Positions 50,035 through 57,800 of a stretch of DNA of 64,000 nucleotides are shown here, in pieces. The notes beneath the pieces are model-generated. The model was not told the origin of the DNA, searched no databases, and saw nothing but the letters and a program-made list of their open reading frames with translations. Source of the stretch: Deltaproteobacteria bacterium (GTDB lineage: Bacteria > Myxococcota_A > Polyangia > Nannocystales > Nannocystaceae). Both the position numbers and the translations under genes were made by a program. Position 1 is the first letter of the stretch. Each line of letters begins with the position of its first letter. The DNA is taken from the NCBI GenBank assembly GCA_016709225.1, contig JADJEE010000002.1, positions 2,108,001 through 2,172,000 on the forward strand, written 5' to 3'.

Positions 50035-50631
50035 ATGGGGGCGACCGTGGACAGGGCTGCTTGGCTGGGCGCCGTGGCGTGGCTTGTCGGGTGTCTGCAA
50101 GCCAACCCAGACTTCGACCAGCCCGGCACCAGCACCGGGACGACCGCGAGTTCCACTGCGAGCGGCATGATGTCGGCGACCGCTGCTGCCAGCGCCGATG
50201 CCAGCGGCGACGGCAGCAGCTCGGGCGCGCCGGTCTGCACGCCCGACGGCTTCGAGCCCGACGACGATCCGCCACCGCTCACCGTCGGCACCGTGAACGT
50301 GGTGCTCGAGACCATGGACGCGGTCGACCGCTTCCACGTCTACATCCCCGCGGGTGCGCCCGGTTCGGTGCACGCGACCATCGACGGCGCATCGTTGCAC
50401 GTGTGCACCTACGTGCGCTGCGCGGACGGGCAGGCGCCCACGACACTCGTTTGCGATGTCGGGCTATCGGGTGTCGACGGCGAAGGTGCCCCGGGATGCT
50501 GCGGTCAGAACGACGCGGCGGTGTCCTTCGCGTGCGGCGGCGATGGCAGCGGCAAGGTCTACCTGGTGGTCGATGGGGCGCCCCACGACTGCGTCGAGTA
50601 CGATCTCAGCGTGTCGCAGGACGGCGGCTAG
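50035..50631 (+). CDS. Small lipoprotein, hypothetical
   Basis: 198 residues from the ATG at 50035. The signal ends 'VAWLVGC', with a Thr/Ala/Ser linker. The folded region (about 75-195) is beta-rich with three Cys pairs ('VCTPDGFEPDDDP', 'SLHVCTYVRCADG', 'GAPGCCGQNDAAVSFACGGD'). 'EPDDDPPPLTVGTVNVVLET' followed by 'DRFHVYIPAGAPGSVHATID' looks like the start of a peptidase-C-terminal (PPC)-like beta-sandwich, a common appendage for surface enzymes. No enzyme is attached here. The next gene starts 7 bp after the stop, so they are probably co-transcribed. Confidence 0.72.
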   Translation: MGATVDRAAWLGAVAWLVGCLQANPDFDQPGTSTGTTASSTASGMMSATAAASADASGDGSSSGAPVCTPDGFEPDDDPPPLTVGTVNVVLETMDAVDRFHVYIPAGAPGSVHATIDGASLHVCTYVRCADGQAPTTLVCDVGLSGVDGEGAPGCCGQNDAAVSFACGGDGSGKVYLVVDGAPHDCVEYDLSVSQDGG

Positions 50632-50637
50632 TCCGAC

Positions 50638-51423
50638 GTGCGTTCGCGCAGCGCACTGTGCCCGCCGGAGCGCGTCGCCCGTGCGTCGTGGTGGCCGGCC
50701 TTCGTCGTGGCGGCGCACGTGTGGCGTGCCGCGCCTGCGGTCCAAGCCGCGCCGTGCCCGACCACGCGCGAGCTCGGGGACGCCACGGCTGCGCTCGCCG
50801 AAGCTTCGCCGGGCGCACGACTCGGGTTCGTGCACGGTCGCATCGAGGCGGCCGCCAAGCCCTCGCGGCAGTGGGCGTTGGGCTGGGGCGTCGGGCTCGG
50901 CTTGCTCACCGTCGCGCAGCTGGCGATCGCACCGCTGGTCGAACCCGAGGAGGCGCCCGACTACTGGATGGGCGCGCTCGCGTCGGGCATCGGTGCCGCG
51001 TCGCGGGCGATCTTCATCCCGCACGTGTTGCTCGAGCGCCGTCGCGCTCGTAAGCGCGGGCGTCTCGGCGATGTCTGTGCGCAGCTCGCCGAGGCCGAGC
51101 ACGCGTTGGTGCGCGGCGCGGCGTGGGAGCGTCGCGGCAAGGCGCTGTGGCAGCACCTGCTCAGCATCGCCGTCAACGCGGGCGTCGGGGTGGCGCTCGG
51201 GGTCGGCTTCGGTCGGCAGGTCCCCGGCGCGCGCATCGGGGCCATCGGCGCGACCGTGGGCGAGATCATGATCCTGACGCAGCCCACGCCGATGATGAAG
51301 GCGCAGGTGCAGTACCAAAGCGGCGTGCTGGCGCCGACACCTGCAGGCGCCCGTGCGACGTGGGGCCTGCGGCCGCTGACGCTGCGCGGCGGTGGCGGCG
51401 TGGCCATCGGCGGCCGCATGTAG
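50638..51423 (+). CDS. Membrane protein, hypothetical
   Basis: 261 residues from the GTG at 50638. A signal-like segment ('WWPAFVVAAHVWRAAPAV') is followed by three more hydrophobic helices (about 83-105, 115-138, 175-200), with basic loops ('ERRRARKRGRLG'). One Cys pair is possible ('APCPTTREL', 'GDVCAQLAE'). No family recognised. It follows the small lipoprotein by 7 bp on the same strand. It converges with the aspartokinase gene, 15 bp between stops. Confidence 0.6.
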   Translation: MRSRSALCPPERVARASWWPAFVVAAHVWRAAPAVQAAPCPTTRELGDATAALAEASPGARLGFVHGRIEAAAKPSRQWALGWGVGLGLLTVAQLAIAPLVEPEEAPDYWMGALASGIGAASRAIFIPHVLLERRRARKRGRLGDVCAQLAEAEHALVRGAAWERRGKALWQHLLSIAVNAGVGVALGVGFGRQVPGARIGAIGATVGEIMILTQPTPMMKAQVQYQSGVLAPTPAGARATWGLRPLTLRGGGGVAIGGRM

Positions 51424-51438
51424 CGGCGGCGCGACGCA

Positions 51439-52611
51439 TCACTGCAAGAACGCGCGGTGCATCGCCAGCGTCAGCCGATCGACGTCCTCGTCGGCGCAGA
51501 ACAACGTCGCGCGCAGCGGTGACGTTGCCATGGCCTTGATCGGCACGTTGATGCCCGCGGCGATCGACCGCGTCTTCGCCAGCGCGGCGGCATTGCGACC
51601 GAAGAAATCGCCGACCACGGACACCGCGCCGCAGCTCTCCTCGATCTCGACCTGACCCATCAGCTGCGTGCGCACCGTCGGCCAGTCGGGCACGTCGGCC
51701 AGGCCGAACCACAGGTCGGCGATCTCGTGATCGGCGTCGAGGTGCAGCACCGGCAGGGCCGCCGCCGCGGCCGCGGCGAGCATGCGATCCATCGACTGCG
51801 CGCCGAAGGCCCGCAGTCGCACGAGGTTGCGCTGGCCGGTCACGCCCGACAGCGCGCGATCGGTCGTGATGTTCTCGGCGCGATCGATTCGCGTGCCGCT
51901 GCCCTCGCTGAAGCTGGCGCGGGCATAGAGCGCCACACCGCTGCGCCGCGCGAACTCGACCGACTCTGCGTGCAGCACCTTCGCGCCGTGCGAGGTCAAC
52001 TCGAGCATCGCGTCGTGGGAGATGGCCTCGATCAGCTCGGCGGCCTCGACCACCCGCGGGTCGCCGGTGTAGACGCCATCGACATCCGAACAGATCTCGC
52101 AGTACTCGGCCGCGAGCGCCCCGGCGAGGGCGACCGCGGTGGTGTCGGAGCCACCGCGACCGAGCGTGGTCACCTCGCGCTTGTAGGACACGCCCTGGAA
52201 GCCGGCGACGATCACGACGCGACCACGCTCGAGCTCGTCCTCCACGCGGTACGGCCGCACCTCGAGGATGCGGGCGCCCGAGTGACGATCGTTGGTCATG
52301 ATCCCCGACTGCGACCCGGTGAGCGAGATCGCTTCGTGGCCCAGCTCTTGGATCGCCATCGACAGCAGCGCCATGCTGGTTCGTTCGCCACACGACAGCA
52401 GCATGTCGAGCTCGCGTCGCGACGGCGAGGCCGAGATCTCCCGCGCGCGGGCCATGAGCTGGTCGGTGGTCTTGCCCATCGCCGACACCACCACGACCAC
52501 GCGGTAGCCCTTTGCCTTGGTCTCGACCACCCGCTGGGCGACCTTGCGGATGCGTTCGACGTCGGCGACCGACGAGCCGCCATACTTCTGCACGACGATG
52601 GACTGCGACAT
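51439..52611 (-). CDS. lysC: Aspartate kinase
   Basis: 390 residues. Amino-acid-kinase domain: 'IVVQKYGGSSVADVERIRKV' (nucleotide and aspartate site), 'VVVVSAMGKTTDQL', 'LLSCGERTSMALLSMAI', 'TLGRGGSDTTAVALAGAL' and 'CEICSDVDGVYTGDPRVV'. The C-terminal 120 residues form the ACT regulatory region ('VEIEESCGAVSVVGDFFGRN', 'INVPIKAMATSPLRATLFC'). It phosphorylates aspartate at the first step to Lys, Thr, Met and diaminopimelate. Length and motifs are those of a monofunctional, feedback-regulated enzyme. No other pathway gene is adjacent. A TACAGT box lies about 40 bp upstream. It is divergent from the scramblase-like gene with 101 bp between starts. Confidence 0.97.
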   Translation of the reverse strand: MSQSIVVQKYGGSSVADVERIRKVAQRVVETKAKGYRVVVVVSAMGKTTDQLMARAREISASPSRRELDMLLSCGERTSMALLSMAIQELGHEAISLTGSQSGIMTNDRHSGARILEVRPYRVEDELERGRVVIVAGFQGVSYKREVTTLGRGGSDTTAVALAGALAAEYCEICSDVDGVYTGDPRVVEAAELIEAISHDAMLELTSHGAKVLHAESVEFARRSGVALYARASFSEGSGTRIDRAENITTDRALSGVTGQRNLVRLRAFGAQSMDRMLAAAAAAALPVLHLDADHEIADLWFGLADVPDWPTVRTQLMGQVEIEESCGAVSVVGDFFGRNAAALAKTRSIAAGINVPIKAMATSPLRATLFCADEDVDRLTLAMHRAFLQ

Positions 52612-52712
52612 GGTGGGTGCTCGCGAGCTGGCTCGCGGAATCGAGGCCAACTGTAAACCCGAGCGGGACGCCTGTGGAATCCTGGCGCGCGGACGCTGGT
52701 ACGATGGCACCC

Positions 52713-53321
52713 ATGCTGCCCGTCCTCGCCCAGAGCACCGCGCTCGTCGTCCAGCAACGCAAGGAGTGGGGCGAGATCCTCACCGGGTGGCAGACCCGAA
52801 ATCGCTACGACGTCAGCGATCCCAACACCGGCATGGCGCTCTACGCCGGCGAGCTCGCGGGCGGCGCGGGCGGCTTCTTCTCGCGGATGTTCCTCAAGTC
52901 GGGGCGGCCGTTCACGATCGAGATCCGCGACGCGAGCGGTCAGCTCGTGCTGACGATGTATCGACCGTTCACGTTCTTCTTCTCGCGCGCGCTGCTCTCC
53001 GACGCCACCGGCACGCTCATCGGCAGCATCCAGCAGCGCTGGGCGTGGTTCGCCCGCGTGTTCAGCATCCTCGACGCCCACGGGCAGGAACTCGCGTCGT
53101 TGCACGGGCCGTTCTTCCGTCCGTGGACCTTTCGCGTGGTCGTGGGTGGCCACGAGATCGGAGCGATCCGCAAGAAGTGGAGCGGTCTGGGCAAGGAGAT
53201 GTTCTCGACCGCCGACAACTTCACCATCGATCTGGCGCCAGGGACCGCGCCGCAGCTGCGTCCGTTGTGCCTGGCCGCGACGCTACTCATCGACTTCGTG
53301 TACTTCGAGCGCAACGGCTGA
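52713..53321 (+). CDS. Phospholipid-scramblase-related protein (LURP-one/scramblase fold)
   Basis: 202 residues from the ATG at 52713. The ATG at 52704 overlaps a TACGAT -10-like box, so I prefer 52713. A continuous beta-barrel-like pattern with a central buried strand is visible: 'LVVQQRKEWGEILTGW', 'FTIEIRDASGQLVLTMYRPF', 'IGSIQQRWAWFARVFSILDA', 'GGHEIGAIRKKWSGLGKEMF' and a hydrophobic C-terminal 'LRPLCLAATLLIDFVYFE'. The repeated G-x-I-x-(K/R)-W signature is that of the scramblase/Tubby-like family. Bacterial members are poorly characterised; membrane or lipid binding is likely, scrambling not shown. Confidence 0.85.
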   Translation: MLPVLAQSTALVVQQRKEWGEILTGWQTRNRYDVSDPNTGMALYAGELAGGAGGFFSRMFLKSGRPFTIEIRDASGQLVLTMYRPFTFFFSRALLSDATGTLIGSIQQRWAWFARVFSILDAHGQELASLHGPFFRPWTFRVVVGGHEIGAIRKKWSGLGKEMFSTADNFTIDLAPGTAPQLRPLCLAATLLIDFVYFERNG

Positions 53322-53370
53322 CGCGTGGGCGCTAGGGAAGCCCGGCTCGCATGGGGCGGCGCGCAGGCGG

Positions 53371-53400
53371 TTGCCCACGCCGACCACGGGCTGCTAAGAC
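53371..53400 (+). promoter_or_regulatory. Putative promoter of the serpin lipoprotein
   Basis: TTGCCC (53371-53376) and TAAGAC (53395-53400) are separated by 18 bp, and the GTG start lies 11 bp after the -10. The leader would be only a few bases long. Confidence 0.4.
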
Positions 53401-53410
53401 CTTGGCCACC

Positions 53411-54802
53411 GTGCAACGCATCGCCTCGCCGCTGTACCCCTTGAGCCTCGCGCTCGCGCTGACCGCCTGCCCCGCGGACTCCAAGCCCGACGACAAGGCG
53501 GCGCCGCGTACCGACGACAAGGCCAACGCGAAGGCCGATCCCAAGGTCGATCGGAAGGCGGACGCAAAGCCCGACCCAAGGGCGGATGCGAAGACCGACA
53601 CCGATCCGAACGCCGAGCGCAAGCCCGTGGACACCGAGCCCGCAACGCCCGCCGTGATCGACCCCGCCACCCGCAACGCCGTCGCAGCGAGCATCAACGC
53701 CTTCGCCGTCGATCTGCACCACGCGCTGGCGAGCAAGCCTGGCAACCTGTTCGTCTCGCCGGCCAGCATCGCGATCGCGTTCGCGATGACCCACGCCGGT
53801 GCCAAGGGCGACACCGCCGCCGAGCTCGCAAAGGTGTTCCACTTCGGCGCCGGCGCCGATCTGCATGCCGGCATGGGCGCGATGTTGGCCCACTGGGACG
53901 CCGCGAGCACCGACGGACCCGAGCTCGAGGTCGCCAACCGCCTCTACGGCGACAAGACGGTGGCGTTCGAGCCGGCGTTCCTCGATGTCACCGGCAAGGC
54001 CTTCCACGCGCCGCTCGAGTCGGTCGATTTCATCGGCGCGGCCGAGGCTGCACGGCAGGACATCAACGGCTGGGTCGCCACGCGCACCCACGACAAGATC
54101 AAGGATCTGCTGCCCGAGGGCGGTGTCGCCAGCTCGACCCGCATGGTGTTGGTCAACGCGGTCTACTTCAAAGGCCGCTGGGACCAGCCCTTCGAGGAGT
54201 TCGCGACCACCGACGGCACCTTCCACGGCGGCAAGGGCGACGCGCAGGTCAAGATGATGAAGCAGGTGGATCACTTCCGCCTCGGCGCCGCGTCCGAAGC
54301 CAAGGCCCGCGTGCTCGTGATGGGCTACTTCGGCAGCTACTCGATGGTGGTGGTGCTGCCCGACGCCAAGGACGGGCTCGCAGCGGTCGAGTCGGCGTTG
54401 ACGCCGGAGCTGCTGACGGCCTGGATCGGTGCGGCCAAGGCGGAGCGCGTCGAGCTCGCGCTACCGAAGTTTCGCATCGAGCCCGCGGGCTCGCTCTCGC
54501 TGCGCCCGGTGCTCGAGGGCCTCGGCCTGCACACCGCCTTCGACGCCAGCAAGGCCGACTTCACCGGCATGGCGCCGGCCTCGGCGCAGCTGATGATCTC
54601 CGACGCGTATCACAAGGCCTTCGTCGACGTGAACGAAGCCGGCACCGAGGCCGCCGCCGCGACCGCGGTGGCGATGGCGGCCGGCGCCGCGCCGCCGAGC
54701 GAACCACCGGTGGCGTTCGTCGCCGACCACCCGTTCCTGTTCTTCATCCGCGACGACGAATCCGGCGCGATCCTCTTCATGGGTCGCCTGGTCGACCCAT
54801 GA
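53411..54802 (+). CDS. Serpin (serine-protease inhibitor) lipoprotein
   Basis: 463 residues from the GTG at 53411. The signal ends 'LALTAC' (lipobox), then a Lys/Asp/Pro/Ala linker of about 60 residues like that of the cytochrome lipoprotein at 2.9 kb. The serpin fold (about 95-463) shows 'NLFVSPASIAIAFAMTHAGA', 'MVLVNAVYFKGRWDQPF', 'SMVVVLPDAKDGLAAVE', 'AYHKAFVDVNEAGTEAAAAT' (hinge of the reactive loop) and 'FVADHPFLFFIRD'. The Ala-rich hinge is of the inhibitory type. The scissile P1 residue cannot be fixed but lies near 'AAGAAPPSEPP', so an elastase-like protease is a possible target. An exported, anchored serpin would shield the cell from proteases (inference). Confidence 0.93.
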   Translation: MQRIASPLYPLSLALALTACPADSKPDDKAAPRTDDKANAKADPKVDRKADAKPDPRADAKTDTDPNAERKPVDTEPATPAVIDPATRNAVAASINAFAVDLHHALASKPGNLFVSPASIAIAFAMTHAGAKGDTAAELAKVFHFGAGADLHAGMGAMLAHWDAASTDGPELEVANRLYGDKTVAFEPAFLDVTGKAFHAPLESVDFIGAAEAARQDINGWVATRTHDKIKDLLPEGGVASSTRMVLVNAVYFKGRWDQPFEEFATTDGTFHGGKGDAQVKMMKQVDHFRLGAASEAKARVLVMGYFGSYSMVVVLPDAKDGLAAVESALTPELLTAWIGAAKAERVELALPKFRIEPAGSLSLRPVLEGLGLHTAFDASKADFTGMAPASAQLMISDAYHKAFVDVNEAGTEAAAATAVAMAAGAAPPSEPPVAFVADHPFLFFIRDDESGAILFMGRLVDP

Positions 54803-54835
54803 CGCCGGCCGTCGAGTCCGCGATCGAGTCCGCGA

Positions 54836-57800
54836 TCAGGGCGCGAGCACGAGCGCGCCGTCGCCGGGGATCGTGAGCGAGAGCCCACCGCCGCCGTCGA
54901 CCACGGCCCCGTTGCCGCCGAGCATGTCGTCGAGCACGACGCCCGGCTGCAGGCCGAGCTGCACGACGTCGACGTCGATCTGCTGGGGTCCATCGGCGCG
55001 GGTGAGCGCGACGATGGCGGCATCGCCGGGCGACAGCGATCGCGCGAACACCAGCGTGTCCTCGTTCGCGAACAGCGACACGTAGTCGCCGCGCCGCAGC
55101 GCCGGCAGCTCGCGGCGAGCCTGGCCGAGCAGGCGCGTGAACGCCAGCGTGTCCGACTCCCACGGGCCGAGCTGGCCCTCGTCGCGCCACATCGCGCGAT
55201 TGTTGGGATCGACGCCGCCCCACTGCCCGTACTCATCGCCGTAGTAGAGCAGCGGCGCGCCGGGCAGACCCAGCAGCCACGCCATCGCCACGCGCACGCG
55301 TCGATAGGGCTCGAGATCGCCGGGGCCGACCGCGGTGTCGGTCCACTGGTTGAACGGCACGCCGCGATTGTGGCCGCCGTCCTGGCCGCGATAGTCGGCG
55401 ATGCTGGCGAAGCGCGCGGTGTCGTGGCTGCCGATGTACGGCGTCATGATCGCGCCCTCGGGCCACTTGTCGAGGCCGTGCTGCAGCCAGTAGTCCGCGT
55501 GCAGCATGCCGTTGTCGCCGTAGCCGAACACTCGGTACGAGACCCCGTGGTACAGCACGAAGTCGAACTGTCCATCGAGGCCGAAGGGCCCGACGTAGCG
55601 CGAGATGGTGCCGTAGTTCTCGTCGTTGCATGGGTCCGGGCAGTCGTTCCAGCCCATCGCGGTCTCGCCCATGAGGAAGTAGCGCGTGCCGGCCTGCTCG
55701 AAGCCCTCGCGGACCGCGGCCGCGAGGTTGCGGGTCGCGGCCTCCTCGACGTGCTTCACCGCGTCGACACGCAGGCCGTCGAGATCGAAGGCATCGAGCC
55801 ACCACACGGCGTCGTCGACGAACGCGGCGTTGGCCTCCGGCACCCGGTGGTCGACGTCGGGCAGGTACGATGTGAAGTTGCACTCGAGCGCGTTGGCGGT
55901 CCAGTCGCAGCCGTTGGTGCCACACACGCAGCCGGTGCGGAACCAATCGGGGTGCTCCGCGACGTACTCGTGATCCTCGTGCACGTGGTTGATCACGAAG
56001 TCCTGCAGCACGCGGATGCCGTGGGCGTGCGCACTGGCGATCATTGCCCGCAGTGCCTCGGCGCCGCCGATGCGATCGTCGACCTCGCGGCCGCGCACCG
56101 GCCAGTAGCCGTGGTACCCGGTGACCAGGTGGACCCCGTCGCTGGCCAAGTAGGCCCCCTCGGGGTTCTGGTGGAACGGCGACACCCAGATCGCGCGAAC
56201 GCCGAGCTCGTCGAGCGTGCCGTCGTCGATGGCCTGGCGCAGGCCCTGGAGATCGCCGCCGAAGAAGTCACCGCGGGTATCGGCGCCGGGCGTCGGGCCG
56301 GGATCGTTGCCGGCGCTCCCGTTGCGGAATCGATCGGCCATCACCATGTAGACCAGCGCGTCGCGCCAGTCGAACGCCTCGGGCTCGATCCACAGCGGCA
56401 AGCGCAGCGGCAGCGAGCGTCGACCGCCGCGATCGGCGGCCTCGACCACGAGGGTGTACTTGCCGTCGTCCAAGCCCGCGAGCGTGATGTTCACGGCGCC
56501 GGTCTGCTCGTCGACCTCGACGACGTCGCCGCCGAGTTCCTGCTCGTCGAAGTCGTGGCGCAGCACCGCACGCAACAGGCTCGCGTCGGCGCCGTCACCG
56601 GGCGCCCCATCGTGGTACGCCAGCGACACCTCGATCTGCCCCTGCCCCGGCGCGGGTCGGGAGGTCGCGTGGGACTCGACCGAGAGGGTCGGCAGGTTGC
56701 AATCGGGCACCAGCACCGCGGAGTTCTCGACGTCGTCGACGTACTTGCGACGCCCCTGCGCGGGATCGAGGATCCACGAGGTGCCAACGCCGTCGTCGAC
56801 CACCAGCTTGTAGGCGTGTAGGCCGGGCGGCAGATCGACGCTGCCGCGCCACGTCGACCCTTGCTGGCGCATCGCGACCGCGGTCGGGAGGTCGAAGCCC
56901 TGCCACTCGCCGGCAATCCGTACGTTCGTGACCCCGCCGGTGCCCGCGAAGCTGAACGCGGTCGGGCACACGTCGACCTCCATGCCACCGGTCGGATCGC
57001 CGGTGCTGGCATCGCCGCTGCCGTCGCTGCTCGCATCCGTGGTCGGCCCGCCGGACGAGTCGGCGGTGCCCATCGTCGAGCTGGCGCTCGCGGTCACCGT
57101 CGTCATCACGTCGCCGCTGTCGCCGCTGTCGCCATCGCCACGCGCCTGCGGATCGTTGCAGCCGCCGAGCATCGCGGCGCCGATCAACCAGGCGCGCCGG
57201 CGCCGACGCAGCGCGGCGAGGCCGAACAGCAACCATCCGGCGCCGACACCAGCGTCCGATCCACTCGTGCAGCCGCAGCCGCCTCCACCTTCATCCTGCA
57301 TCGCATCCCCCGTCGTGTCGCCGTCGCTGCCGCCCTCGCCGTTGGTCGCGGCGGAGCCGTTGCCACCCGAGCTGCCACCCTCGGCGCTGTCACCCTCGGC
57401 GCTGCCGCTGGCGGTGCCGCCGTCGCCCGTGCCGCCGCTGTCGTCGGCCGCGGTGCCACCGGTCTCGCCGCCGTCGTCCTCGTAGTACGCGCCACAGGCG
57501 GGCTCGATGCCGAGCCCACCCGCGTGCGCGAGCGCCAGTGCGTAGGCGCCGGCGCCGAAGCCCAGCATCGGCGTGTTGAACTGATAGGTGCCGTCGTTCG
57601 GATCGTAGGTCTCGGCGACCATGCCGTAGTTGGCGAGGGTCTGCGCGGTGACCCACTGCATCATCGCTTCGGCGCGGGCGTCGTCACCGGCGGCTCCGAA
57701 CGCGATCGCGCCCCGCAGATCGGTGACGACCCACTCGGCGGCATCGTAGTCGCTTCCCCACGGGCTCAGATCCTCGCCGCCACCGTGGTCGACGCGATCG

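Noticed and set aside
52612..52712. Lysine riboswitch upstream of the aspartokinase gene
   Set aside because: The divergent gene leaves only about 100 bp, too short for a lysine riboswitch, and no matching core is visible.
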